This document shows, in pieces, positions 11,941 to 23,462 of a DNA stretch of 64,000 nt. The translations under genes and the position numbers were made by a program. Below the pieces are notes generated by a model. The model worked only from the letters and a program-made list of their open reading frames with translations, was not told where the DNA came from and made no database searches. The stretch spans positions 1,321,512 through 1,385,511 of the forward strand of contig NW_002060957.1 of NCBI RefSeq assembly GCF_000150275.1, in the 5' to 3' direction. How positions within the stretch are numbered: the first letter of the stretch is position 1; the number at the start of each line of letters is the position of its first letter. This stretch comes from Trichoplax adhaerens. Its lineage: Eukaryota; Placozoa; Uniplacotomia; Trichoplacea; Trichoplacidae.

Positions 11941-13390
11941 TCCGCATAATTATTTTAGAATTTAACACGCGTTTTGATTGCAACTAATATGTGTTTAATC
12001 TAGTGAACATCTTTTAGTCTAAAGAAATTTTAAAATCAATAGTCAGGTTGACTTACCTTATAGCTATATCTTAAGCAGACATTGCTTAAGCTTTTCGTCA
12101 TCTATAAGGAGTGACAAAATATCCATTTTGTCATGATGGAGATTTAGATTGGATATTTCTTTAACAGCTTGCAATGAAAACGGTATTACACGATAACAAG
12201 CATATCAATCTTGATTCAAAATTTGCTTCTATTTCTTGTATCGTAGTATATAACGTATGCGAAATTCTACAACCATCTACCGATTTCAAAAGACTTAACC
12301 AGACCTATAATAAAGCTGCTGATTTCTTTGCACTGAAACTGTAGTAGAAAGTAGTAAGTTGACATTATAATCATACTGAATTTTTTGTATAACTGTGATA
12401 GTAGCAAATTACTATGACCGTTGATGAGCCTGAAATTTCAACGCGCAGTTTAAAATTTCTAAATATTCTATTTTATTGGTCTTTAGCTTGACTACGTAAC
12501 AAATATAAAAATAAATAAATCAATTTTCTATCAATCATTTTAGAAATGGCAAAATGGAATAAATATCAAGCTTAATCGTTGCTGTCATTTCGGTACGTTT
12601 ATCATTTTTAGTCAAAAAGTTTTGTATCTACAAGCTGGGATTACGACTCTAACGCGCCAAAAAACGGAGTCTACTCCACATTTGCTGGGTTAACAGAACA
12701 AATAGAAAAAATTTGCATTCCTAGAAATACTTCTAGTACTATTATGAAATTGAAATCCTACTCAAGCGAAAGCGTAGGTACTTTCTCTGTTTCCAGGACT
12801 TACCGCAAGCTACCGTGCTCTTATAGTTTTAAATTTCTGCCCATTCTGAAACTAGTTCCTAATTCTAAGCTAGGTGGGATAAAGGTATTTACGCCTGATT
12901 ATCCTTGCTTTAACTGTCTTGTTCTATAAAATAGATCATATTTCAAGTCTATATATAATTCAAATATGAAAATCCTATCAAGGATAGAAAAACTGTACAA
13001 TTTGATAGTGTATTATGATATTGAAATTTCAATTATTCATGCAAGCTCTATCTAATGATCATATTACAATCATGACAAGTAAAGCATAAACCTGCTTCGA
13101 CTGCTTAAGATTACCAAGTCTATCTAGCCGACTGAAGTAACTCGTGGTTAAAACTAAATTTCTTAATATATATATTATCCAGCAGACGTAATATGACTTA
13201 AATTAAAGTAATATAACAATGAACCGTGATTACTTTAAATTACGCCCAACGTTGATGCGCAGAATTCTTGCCCTATTTGCAATGGCCATTATAATGATGT
13301 AATTTTGAGTGATTGTAGCATCGAATCTCGCCATTTTATAAAGTAACGGAAACATAGATACTTTGATGGTATTGACAGATAGTCATGAGT
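11940..13390. other. Spacer, nothing recognised
   Basis: A 61-codon plus-strand ORF at 12744-12929 has no signal peptide, domain or supporting splice context. No other candidate was seen. Confidence 0.45.
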
Positions 13391-13399
13391 CAACTCAAC

Positions 13400-13765
13400 A
13401 AAAGATTTATTTATTTACTTCCATTTTAGTAGCAGAAAAATCAACATTGTGATTTGACCTGTGCCTAACAAGCCATAGGGAGCAGATGATGTTAATTTAC
13501 GGGTTGGTTTTAAGATTATCAATGTGTTTCACTGATTTCGTTGATAGAATTAAAATAGTAGTCGAAATTCTTTGACTTACGTTTTACAGATAATAATTAG
13601 CCAAATCAATGAAAGATTTATTCATTCAGATCCTTTTAGGGAGAAGAAAATTCAGTATCGTGATTTAGCTTTGTGTCTACGAAAACCATGGGGAGAAGAA
13701 ATGTTGATTTACAGATTGGCTTAACATTATCGGTGTATTAGGCTGATTTGGCTGATAGTATCAAA
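13400..13765. repeat. Tandem duplication, about 210 bp x 2
   Basis: AAAGATTTATT...CCATTTTAG..AGAAAAATCA near 13402-13445 is echoed at about 13612-13655. Both copies continue through GTGATTT.xCxTGTGxCTAxxAAxxCCATxGGGAG and a TTGATTTxxxGxTTGG-like stretch. Confidence 0.6.
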
Positions 13766-13769
13766 GTAG

Positions 13770-15330
13770 AAACATCGCTACAGCTAAATAAATAAACAAA
13801 TACGGATAGCAAATGATCACTCGATGCAGTTAGTCATACACCTAGATAACTTCTGCCTCGTTTATTGTTACCAAGACATCGAATTTTTGATGTAACGGAG
13901 AGATTTTAGTATAGCGTCTACGTGATTCAATGTAATACGAATCGATGGTATCTCGTGATTGATAAGGTAGAAATGGATGATGTAAATGTTGCCCTTCAAA
14001 AACTATTCTTGACGACAAAATGTCATTCTTGAAAATAAATAAATGAATGATCACTAATTCTGCTTGATGTCTTCTTAGCAAATAGCTGAAGTTATGTTAA
14101 TCTATCGCTAATACTTAATAACTAGCTCAGATATACGCATGCAACATCTTTAGCTAAATCCTGAAACAGGAGAGAAAATTTTAAATTGAAATGGCTTATC
14201 ACCATATCTTTATATCGGTTGATATTTTTAAGTGATTATATCTCGAATTTTAAAGCAACTATTCCGTATCTGTGTGTCTAGGTGATATGGAAGAAAATTC
14301 ATTTCCTCAAAGTTTTACCGCACCAAACTATAAACTATTCCTTTGCCTTTAGTATCAGTAACGTCTTTAAACATCTTTTCATGATTTTACTCGTATTTTT
14401 TTGCCTTGCTATCAACAGAATAAATATTCATTTCTGCAAACTACATCAAGCAGAGTGGAATACTATCGTATGATCATACGATTGATCAATTATTAAATAA
14501 ACATCTACGGTCAATTATGACGTTATAAAGACGTTATGACGTCGTTATAAACTATAATGTTAATATGGTAGTCACTGGATGGAACTGTATCAGGTTTATA
14601 AGTATGTTATGGTGGAATTACTTGTATTAATCATCTATTACTCCCATTCTACGTATGTCATACATTACTGCAATAACAAATGTTAACATACCGAAACGAA
14701 TTCTAGTTATTCTAAAGTAATCATACAATAAAAGGAAATTTTATTTCTGCCCGGATTAAGAGCCTGAATTAAAATGATTGTTTTCTTCTTGGTAGAGGAT
14801 TGATCTTAATGAGGCCATACTATCGTCACTGCGAAAATGACTCAATGCTATCAGTAAGTAACTGGATCAAAACTGTAGTAGATTGCAGATCTACTCTCGT
14901 TAAGAAGTTGAAATGAACTTTATCCGGGAAATACGCTATCATGACAGGGTGTCCAATCATTTAAACGACCGTCATGAGTCCGAAAAGGATAGCAAAGGTT
15001 GATAATTAATTTGCACTGAAAGACACTCTCAAATTGTGTCTTATGAATTAATGTAGTTAAGATATATAAAATGAACTTTACACCTTGGATGTTGACGAAC
15101 GGTAGGTACATATAAGAGCCCGGTGGTCATTGACATTAATCGATAGGAATGCTCCCAAACTAAAGACCACCATTAGTAGAATAGAAAAGCTGCGGTCAAC
15201 AATTGATCCTATAGCTATCACACTATGATTTTATTAATATATCATAATCGGATATTGGAACATGGTCATCCGATTTTCTGAGCAGGAAATGTTACCTTTC
15301 ATGTACGAGTATAGCAGGTTTACATTCAAC
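13770..15330. other. Spacer, nothing recognised
   Basis: Short ORFs at 13842-14081 (-) and 14282-14473 (+) lack domains or splice support. Confidence 0.45.
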
Positions 15331-15940
15331 TTTACACTAAGTCAGTGGACCCTAATTGTAATCTTCTTCGTAAGATAAAACTATAAACTCTTGGGCTTTT
15401 AGTTTTACTGCCATAAATAGCGTGAATTGTAAGTTCACCCTATATGACAAAGTTAGTAAACCCCAATTTTAATCCTCACCTCCGTAAGATCAAACTATCA
15501 ACTCAGACTTCAGACTTGCTACGATCATAAGTTCAGCATTTCATGCTTACCAGTAGTTAGAAGACCATAATTCTAATCCTCGCCTCCGTAAGATAAAACT
15601 ATAAACTCTTTGACTTCAAACTTGCTACCATGATAAGTTCAGCCTTTAGCGCTAAGTCAGAGGACCTTAATTTTAATCTTTGCGTCCGTAAGATAAAACT
15701 ATAAACACTTCGACTTCAATCTTACTACCATTATAACTTCATCACTTAGGGCTAAATTAATGGACCCTAATTTTAATCCTCGCCTCTATACGATAAAACT
15801 ATAAACTCTTTGATTTCAGTATAAGTGCCATCACAACTTCACCCCTAAGCCTTCAGTTAAACCTAATTTTAAGCCTCGCTTTCGTCAGCTAAAATTATAA
15901 ACCCTTGGACTTTAGCAGTACAGCCGTTACAAGTTCATCA
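15330..15940. repeat. Diverged tandem array, about 100-114 bp x 6
   Basis: The core GTAAGATAAAACTATAAACTC recurs near 15370, 15484, 15588, 15688, 15788 (as TACGATAAAAC) and 15884. Each is preceded by a CCTAATTTTAATCCTCGCCT-like stretch and followed by GACTTxAxxCTTxCTxCCATxATAAxTTCA. Spacing shortens along the array. Confidence 0.8.
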
Positions 15941-15944
15941 TTCA

Positions 15945-16757
15945 GCAAATAAAATAAATACTACAGTAAGGCTTCAAAAGATAAAAATAATTGCAGACGA
16001 TAGAATATAAAATTCCTTTTATCCATGGAAGGTGTTACTAACTAAACAAGCGATTAAAAGGAGTTGTGGCAACAAGAACGCGTGCCACATCACCCTATCC
16101 TAATACTATACGTTGCATGGCCAACCCTTTTCTTCGACACCAAATGATCCCTTCCATTTGAATACAGTACAGTAAATCGAATGATTTAAATTTCTGTGCA
16201 CAATGTTTCTGTTTACCTTGAGTAATAGAGATATGACAATCACGAATAATCAACGACCGTTGCCATATCCAGTTCAAAGATATTACCCTTACTCGCAACC
16301 AAGCAGGGAAATGTTGCTGTCATGACTGTATAAGCTGTTAGATTGAATTGGAGAAGTATAATTATTGATCCAATTCTGCATCCACGTCGTTTAAGGGATA
16401 ATAGAATACAAAAGAAGAATCTATTTTCTATTCATCCATATTAATGGCCTCCTATCTTGACGTGAAGAACCAATCGAATGTTATTGATGTTTTCTCGTCT
16501 TGTTTTCATTAACGCAGTTGCTGAGCTCTATGTTTAATTACGCAACCTCAGATTGGACTTTGATATTGTATTTAAAATATACAGTCGTTAAATTATTGTC
16601 TTCAATCAAGTGTGGGAAGTCCAAGTGTACTATGTTGGCAAAAAGAATGGATAGATGCAATTTTTAATTGGTAGGTTAGACTTTCATTGTCATTATCGAC
16701 TTGATAAAAGTTAGTTTAATCGTTGTAAAATATCTTTTGAATGATACTCTTCCTTCA
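15945..16757. other. Region upstream of the NB-ARC gene
   Basis: No coding sequence is recognised. It ends in a plausible splice acceptor (CTCTTCCTTCAG, 16747-16758), suggesting that part of it is a 5'-UTR intron of the following gene. Confidence 0.4.
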
Positions 16758-16841
16758 GGCTAATTGAAAAAGGGAAAGGGAAGAATCGCGTTGAATGGTA
16801 AAGTTAGAGTAGAATTGAAGACTGGCTCACTGTTGCAAAAA

Positions 16842-19493
16842 ATGGCAATATTACCGGATAACATTAATGTCGATAGTGTACTGGATGAAATTGTACAGTC
16901 GATGAAGAATGTACATCTATTGGATAAAACGAAACAGTTAGTTTATCAATTAGATAGTAAATCGACCATCGATAAGATAATTGATCCTTTATCTGTGGCC
17001 ACAAAAATCATTCAAATTGTTCAAAATCATTATCAGACGATTGGATTTGAATGGCTATATCCATTACTTCAGTTTGCTCGAGAGAACGTTATTTTTTCAA
17101 ATTTGAATGACATCATTGGCCAAGAAAATCAACAACGAATCCTCTCTACAATTGGCTGTGTTGAAAATTTGAAAGAGAAAATGCTCAAATTAATTAAGGA
17201 CTGGAATGAGACAGAAAGTTACAAAATGACGGATAATCTTCCACCCTATCCAATTTATGCTGAATTAGATATCCTATATCAACTCTTGCATGCTATATTA
17301 AATCAAGATCCAACGGGTCTTTTCCAAAAAATACATAATGTATACAATAAGTGCTTTGATATTATTGAATCTGTTTTGATTTATGATTGCCAACGATTAA
17401 TTGCTTTGGTTCAGGAATTAAAAGCTTGGATAACTACCGATCTATCTTATGTAAGCCATTATATCTATTTAGATATTATGAATAAAATTATCGGCTGCAG
17501 CTATTGCAGTTTTAATCAAAGAGAATTTACCTATTCTGGTGGTCAAATTTATTACCTAGATGGCTCTGTTTTTGTCATGGAACCGTATTACTCGATCTGG
17601 AATGTTGTTCAGAAGACTACAAGTTGGAAATCATCCACTTTCCAATCCAATATTATTCTACAGAAAGGAATAACCGATACCATTAAAATATTTCAATCCA
17701 TCAAATTACCCATTAAAATTAAAGACCAAATTAAAGTCGATTTAGCCAACATGATGAGTCAGTTGAGTCATCCCTATCTCGACTATTTAATATGGTATCA
17801 TCGGCAGCCACTAGCAGAAATAGTTCACGATGATTTATTAGCCAAGCTAACACTACTGGAGTTATCCCCTAAATATTCAGGGATGGCAGTTCAATTATCT
17901 GAACTCGAATTCATTCCACTTTTAACTCAACTACCAACCATCATCAATTTACCTTCATCAAAAGAAACTTTAATACAACGCCATCATTACTTCAATCAAA
18001 TCTATCACGAGATGGACGTGCAAGGTCATCATTCAATGGTCTTGTCTGGTCTAGCTGGGGTTGGGAAATCATCATTAGCTCTTCATTATGCTCGATCACA
18101 TACAATCCATTACAATTGCATACATTGGTTTCATGCCGAGACAGAATTATCCTTGCAACATGATTTCATAAAATTAGCCAAGGCAATCCTGAGAAATAAA
18201 CAACGATTCCATTTAGAAAAAAAACCCCAATTGGATTCCATTCGCGATTGTCTAGATCAATTTACGGAGAATTCTGAATTGCTACAGTCCGTTGGCGATA
18301 ATCATATTATTATTGCATCACAATTAAAAACTTGTGATGAACAACGGATTGATCTGATCAATAAGCTTGTCCAGGCTACCTTGGATTTTATACTTGGCCA
18401 CTATTGCTTTTTACTGATTTATGATAATGCTGACCAAGAAGAAATCGTCCGACGCTATATGCCTCAAAGACAAGGTCACGGTCTTGTACTGCTGACATCT
18501 CGGTATGCTAACTGGGGCGATGTGGAAAAGATTAACATTGATTTATTCCAACGCCAAGAATCCATTGATTATTTGCTACAACGAACCAATTCAGAGGATA
18601 AAGAATCTGCTGATTTAGTTGCCAATCGAATTTGTGATTTACCTTTAGCCTTGTCGCAAGCTGTCGCTTATATTCAACGTACTGGTATTTCACTAAGTGG
18701 ATATCATGCACGATTAATGGCAGAAGAAAATGATATTGCTCAAGATAGTTACTCATCTGCATATTATAAAAAATATCAGCAAGTCGACTCTGGACAAATT
18801 AAATTAAGCCAACAACTGACGCCGTTGACAACATGGTCCTCTACCTTTTCTCAATTAGTTACTAATAATCCCTCTATTCAATCCATGTTTATGCTAATTG
18901 CTTATATTCAAGTAGACCAGTTAACAGATAACTTATTATTCGAATTTTGCCAACTACAAGATCCCAACACAAAAAGAGAAGATTATAACAATGCCATCTG
19001 TGGCTTAAATCATTATCATGTTTTACATGGCTGCCCAGAGGGTAGTTTACCTAGCTATAAAACGAATAAATTAATCCAAATGGCTATACGCAATCATATC
19101 TTAGAAATTGTTTCAACTCAGTTAGGACATTCATTAGGCGATTGGATATACGTCCAAGATATAATCTTATGCCGAATTTTAGTCTATTTTGTTGATAAGC
19201 TAAGTAATGATGAATGGATCGAATCCGATGACCAGACTGTTGGCCAAAGTTTAAACTTAATTTATCATGCTGATCAACTTCGGCAACATTTATTAAATAG
19301 CGAATTACTATCCCATCAACGCTTGATGTTAGAAGAAAAAATGACTAAAATGTACACGACAATCACCAATCCATTATCTCAACTGGAGATGAATATTATG
19401 GCCAAGATTGAAACTTTTAAAATGGCGCGTAAGTGCTTCTATTCGTGTTTGTGCATCCACATTTTTCGTTACTTTCAAAAATTTCGGTTGTAA
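16842..19493 (+). CDS. NB-ARC STAND-type NTPase
   Basis: A signal-transduction ATPase of the NB-ARC/AP-ATPase class; such proteins act as nucleotide-driven switches in cell death and innate immunity. The first in-frame ATG is 16842. The frame is open from 16764, just after an in-frame TAA at 16761, and an acceptor at 16757-16758 suggests a 5'-UTR intron. With M1 at 16842, the P-loop GLAGVGKSS is residues 403-411, Walker B FLLIYDNAD is 523-531, the TSR sensor is 552-554 and the GLPLA-like DLPLA is 599-603 (Gly replaced by Asp). About 400 residues before the ATPase core match no domain I know. No TPR, WD40 or LRR repeats follow. The frame stops at 19493 (883 aa), but a donor-like GGCGC/GTAAGT at 19428/19429 (phase 1) could splice on into the ZU5-UPA-Death exons. 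Confidence 0.88.
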   Translation: MAILPDNINVDSVLDEIVQSMKNVHLLDKTKQLVYQLDSKSTIDKIIDPLSVATKIIQIVQNHYQTIGFEWLYPLLQFARENVIFSNLNDIIGQENQQRILSTIGCVENLKEKMLKLIKDWNETESYKMTDNLPPYPIYAELDILYQLLHAILNQDPTGLFQKIHNVYNKCFDIIESVLIYDCQRLIALVQELKAWITTDLSYVSHYIYLDIMNKIIGCSYCSFNQREFTYSGGQIYYLDGSVFVMEPYYSIWNVVQKTTSWKSSTFQSNIILQKGITDTIKIFQSIKLPIKIKDQIKVDLANMMSQLSHPYLDYLIWYHRQPLAEIVHDDLLAKLTLLELSPKYSGMAVQLSELEFIPLLTQLPTIINLPSSKETLIQRHHYFNQIYHEMDVQGHHSMVLSGLAGVGKSSLALHYARSHTIHYNCIHWFHAETELSLQHDFIKLAKAILRNKQRFHLEKKPQLDSIRDCLDQFTENSELLQSVGDNHIIIASQLKTCDEQRIDLINKLVQATLDFILGHYCFLLIYDNADQEEIVRRYMPQRQGHGLVLLTSRYANWGDVEKINIDLFQRQESIDYLLQRTNSEDKESADLVANRICDLPLALSQAVAYIQRTGISLSGYHARLMAEENDIAQDSYSSAYYKKYQQVDSGQIKLSQQLTPLTTWSSTFSQLVTNNPSIQSMFMLIAYIQVDQLTDNLLFEFCQLQDPNTKREDYNNAICGLNHYHVLHGCPEGSLPSYKTNKLIQMAIRNHILEIVSTQLGHSLGDWIYVQDIILCRILVYFVDKLSNDEWIESDDQTVGQSLNLIYHADQLRQHLLNSELLSHQRLMLEEKMTKMYTTITNPLSQLEMNIMAKIETFKMARKCFYSCLCIHIFRYFQKFRL

Positions 19494-20455
19494 ATCATTT
19501 TATTTTCGCCTCTATACTCGTTGTTGATTCATGCCTCATGCATACTACCTTGGTGTTTTATTCCCCCCTCCATACTCATCATTGATTTATGCCCTATACA
19601 TATTATCTTGACTTACCGGAAACCAACAGCAGAGTATTTAAATGTTTACTTTTAATACTGATTATTTTCAACATGATCGTAGTCGGGTTTTTTTTATCAG
19701 ATCTTGCTACCTAGCATTCGTATAAGTAACATTTTACGAATAGTTTACGGCAGGATAATTAAATCAATTAGCATATTTACATATTGCATATCACAGAATG
19801 AGTAACAATTCCCGAGTTTATGTTCATTACAGTAGAAAATTTTCGCCATTCAAGTGCAGGTTTGAATAAGCCTTACATGATTAAAATTAATTACTTATCG
19901 CAGATTCACAAAATTACTTAAGCTTGCAATAAATGTGGCCTACTGTAGAGAGTTCCGTTTAGAATATATTTTTATGGCGAACTAACTATTTAAAGCTAAT
20001 CAAGCAATAATTATGACCTACTGTGGAGAGTTTCGGATATGATATACGGTATATATAGTATTATGATGGACTAAACGTTTAAATGTAATTTTGTAATAAT
20101 GATGACTTTCTTTAGACAATTCTGGTTATAACGTATGACATATAAATTATTACGGTAGATTAATCATTTAAAGCTAGTTTTGCAATAATTTTGGCTTACT
20201 ATATCGAGAATTTCGGTTATATGCATAATGTACGATATATAGTATTATGGTAAACTTAACATTTAAATCTAATCTTGCAATAATTGTGACTTACAGTACA
20301 GTATACTTACAGCAGAGAATTCCCATAAAATATTCACTTTCGTTAGACCAGTGATCAGTTGTACTCTAATAATGTAATGATTGGTACTAAAAGAGTTATT
20401 GCTAATGTTAAAGGATGAATTGTTAACAATCATAACAAAATTATTTTAACCATAG
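19494..20455. repeat. Spacer with ~95-bp diverged tandem repeats
   Basis: Between about 19918 and 20310 four units recur, each with TTTAAAxxTAATxxxGCAATAATxxTGxCxTACTxTAGAGA-like sequence followed by a GGTTATxxx-ATATATAGTATTATGG stretch. The rest of the interval shows no coding sequence. Confidence 0.6.
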
Positions 20456-20524
20456 TAAATTATAGAAGTGACGAAGATGAAGGCTACGATACTAAATTTG
20501 CTGATGATATTGATGTAGATCGAG
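20456..20524 (+). CDS. Acidic exon upstream of the ZU5 gene body
   Basis: It encodes an acidic stretch with SDEDEGYDTKF, ending GATCGAG/GTCTGT. The one-base overhang joins in frame to the exon at 20830. Two acceptors are possible: CCATAG at 20455, whose phase matches the NB-ARC donor at 19428, and TTATAG at 20465, whose phase does not. Confidence 0.5.
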
Positions 20525-23462
20525 GTCTGTAAAATTTATTCTTTAAATCTAATTTTTATTTTGTATTTAATCTAATAGCCATGTTCATTTGCTAGTTTTA
20601 GAAACAGATTTTGCTTTAAACAAAACTTAGTCTCACCTATCAGATTATTTCGATTTAATATACTAACATTATCTTTTAAAGTTACCGTAGCCATAAAGTA
20701 CATTATGATTATTGTGATACTTTATATTCGCCTAATTGACGGCGTTATTAAACTAAATTCAAAACCTTACATTAGATATTATCTGCAGTAAGCGTATAAA
20801 GGATATTATCGTTTTAATTCATTCTTCAGATCGTGATTCATCCATGGAACAAGCGAATGTATCTTACGAGGACAGCCAAGTTTCCAACCATGTTTTGCGG
20901 TCTGTAGGAGGTGTTAGTGGTGTTGAAATTGGCGAAGAAATAAAATTATCCACAGCTGATGATATCCAAGAAAAAAGTGCCTTAAGTTTAAGCCCAGTTC
21001 AGCAAGATAGCGATTACTTTAATGACTCTGATGTGATTCAAGACAGCCCAGGGATAACTAATGAGAGCAATCCAAATCTTCAATTAGCAGCTCAAGACTT
21101 GACACATACTACCAATACAGCGGACAGCTCTACAATAAACGAAAGCGATCCAGAAAATTCTGCTTTAAATAAATTACACCTATCTGATGATCCCCTATTA
21201 ATCTTAGAATCAGTTATAAAAGAAGCTGAAGTAGTGGAGGAGGAGATTACTATAACAAATGAGCCAAATGTTGAGATAAATGAAACAGAAGCCGTTGGCA
21301 CAATCCCGGAGAAAAATCATGGCCAGAATCATTCCTCACCGATAAACACCTCTAGAAGTGATGATATAGCCAACGCAGAAGTAGCTGAAGATGCATTAGT
21401 AGGTTTTTATGAAGAAGATATCAGATCAAGTATTGAAGCTACGGCAGATATAAGCGAAGCCGCTCAAGACAATAATGCAACAACGAAAATGAATGAGAAT
21501 GGAGATAATCTTTCCATCGCTAAGACCACTTCCACATCCACTACAGACCCTAGGCGAGTTTATAGCCAACCTAATGTTAATAATGTTGCTGCAGCTAAAT
21601 TCTACTATGATCCTGCACCTAATGTAAAGAGGGATCGCAGTGTATCGGATCTCCGGTGTACAATTTTTCCAATAATGAAGCCAGGTAGAGTACTGTTTTA
21701 ATTTGTAGGTTTTAATGCAGAGAATTTCATTTTTTATTGCTAATATTTTTACCTTTTCGATTCTTTCTTTATTCTACCGACGCTGATAAAAAACGATGAT
21801 GACTATAGCTGCAACTGGATACCCACAAAAGTCGATTACTATTTTAGCTAATAAAACTAATTGCTTCAAGTTAAAAGAAGCTCCAGGTGTCCAACTTACA
21901 ATAACACCATCTTGCTTTCAGATTGATACCAGTGCTACTATATCTGTATTTTATGCCGATCCACCTTATAATAAAGGCCTGAATAGCGGATGTATTCAAA
22001 TGGCTCCTATAGTTCGAATAAAATGCGATGATATTACTGGGCAACAGTCAACACGATTCCCTTTTTCATTGCAAATTCCCGTGCCTCTTGCTGAAGAAAT
22101 TTGCCTATATTTGTCAGTCAAGAAAATTAATGAATTACCTGTACAAATTTTGCATCGACGCCATGAGCCTGATAGTGAATGGGAATTACTGGATTCTAAA
22201 TTTACCTACTTTGTTAATGATCATTCGTGCCCATGTATTAGTTTTAATATGCATTACTTTGCTGATGTAACATTTGTCTTGGACGATGTTTTATCTACAA
22301 TGCAACAAATATCGCAGTATACATTTCCAAGTTTTCAGCAACACATACGATTATGGAGTTATGTCTCTTTGCCAAGAAAAGGGTCCACTCGGTCTATCAT
22401 GAAGTTGATTATCGCTAAAACTGGGCTGGGACATATTAGTATTTTGGATGCTATTGAAAATAATCCCAATTTCATACCATTAGAGGCAACAGGATTAGAT
22501 GATTTCGTCGTTCGCAATGGATCTTATCGCCTTCACTTTGTACCTATATCTTCAGCTTGTGGGCTAATAGAAGATTTTCCAGTTTATACTGCTTTCGATT
22601 GGAATAACAGAAATTACTTTGCATTTGACATTAAATGCCGTCTAAAAGATCCAGCATCTAATAATGGTAACTTGGGAAAATTATGTCTTTCCCAAGTCAG
22701 CGAGGAACGTACTGTTCACGAATGTAATCTGATCATGGTAAGGTCGACCAGTAGAACTCAACAGATTGCCATTTCTTAAAAATTTTTAAACTTTCATACT
22801 AGGAAAAGTACTGGTATAGCTCTAATATATTTCAATTTTTTTAGCCTCAAGAGGTTACTACTTCGCTGGAATTAATACAATCTCCACCGCCTGAAGTCGA
22901 AGGTTTGTCGTGATCTCGTAGTTAATCGGATATACATATGATATATTAATGGGACGTTTTCTGCAGATGATTATAGATCAAATTTATAAATTAAATTCTT
23001 TAATAATTTTTCCTTGCAGAAGTTGCAGGTGAAGATTTAAAGTCCCATTTGGAATTTATTGCCTCCCAAAATATTGACTTGGACAAGTTAGCAGCTAAAT
23101 TAGATAATGCGGTTAGGCTTAGTGAAGCCGGTCGTAAACTTAAGACGAAGAGCGATAAAGTCAGAGTCCTCCTAAAGATTTGGAAAGAGAGTAATGAACC
23201 TAAAGCTAACCTAAACCAATTAACTAAGGCTCTAGGTGCTATGAACAAAGGAGATGTTGTCAAAAGAATCGGTAAGTTATAATTTAATTTTGTAGAGTCA
23301 GTATTACCGCCAATTGATTTTATCAATTGATCAAAACTCTTCAAATTAATCTGTAAGCCAACTTGCCTAAGTCTGTAATTTTTCTTTCCATAAATTATAA
23401 TAGCTGAAACACAAGCCGATCTATTTGCTCGCCGTAAGAAAGCTAAAGAAACTATTGTGTAA
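20456..23462 (+). CDS. ZU5-UPA-Death domain adaptor protein
   Basis: Exons inferred from splice signals and phase: 20456 (or 20466)-20524, 20830-21684, 21809-22737, 22845-22902, 23020-23271 and 23404-23462 (stop TAA). All six joins preserve frame, with introns of 107-305 bases. Counting from the ATG at 20844, residues 1-280 are acidic, Ser/Thr/Asn-rich and disordered-looking. ZU5 spans about 282-375, UPA about 455-590 and a Death fold about 612-692 (with LLKIWKESN), followed by a short basic tail; total about 712 aa. ZU5-UPA-Death tails occur in UNC5, PIDD and ankyrins and bind other Death domains. No transmembrane helix is seen, so it is not a complete UNC5 netrin receptor. The acidic exon at 20456-20524 shows that coding starts upstream of 20844. 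Confidence 0.85.
20830..21684 (+). CDS. ZU5 gene exon: disordered acidic region
   Basis: Acceptor TTCATTCTTCAG; donor CCAG/GTAGAG at 21684/21685 in phase 1. It encodes about 285 residues of low-complexity acidic sequence without a recognised domain. Confidence 0.75.
21809..22737 (+). CDS. ZU5 gene exon: ZU5 and UPA domains
   Basis: Acceptor GACTATAG at 21808; donor ATCATG/GTAAGG at 22737/22738, phase 0. The first third has the ZU5 pattern of a Gly-Val strand followed by ITPSCF and a proline-rich strand. The last part has the UPA pattern, including FPVYTAFDW and KLCLSQ. Confidence 0.82.
22845..22902 (+). CDS. ZU5 gene exon: linker
   Basis: A 58-base exon between acceptor TTTTTTTTAG and donor GAAG/GTTTGT. 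It encodes a Pro-rich linker with SPPPEVE between UPA and Death domains. Confidence 0.7.
23020..23271 (+). CDS. ZU5 gene exon: Death domain
   Basis: Acceptor TTTTTCCTTGCAG; donor AATCG/GTAAGT. The exon holds a complete six-helix Death-fold pattern with the central Trp (KIWKES) and a C-terminal LTKALGAMNKGDVVKRI helix pair. Confidence 0.82.
23404..23462 (+). CDS. ZU5 gene terminal exon
   Basis: Acceptor AAATTATAATAG; it encodes a short basic helix with FARRKKAKE and stops at TAA 23460-23462. Confidence 0.75.

Noticed and set aside
16764-16841. Starting the NB-ARC protein at the TTG at 16764
   Set aside because: Eukaryotic genes rarely start at TTG; the first in-frame ATG is 16842 and an in-frame stop sits at 16761.
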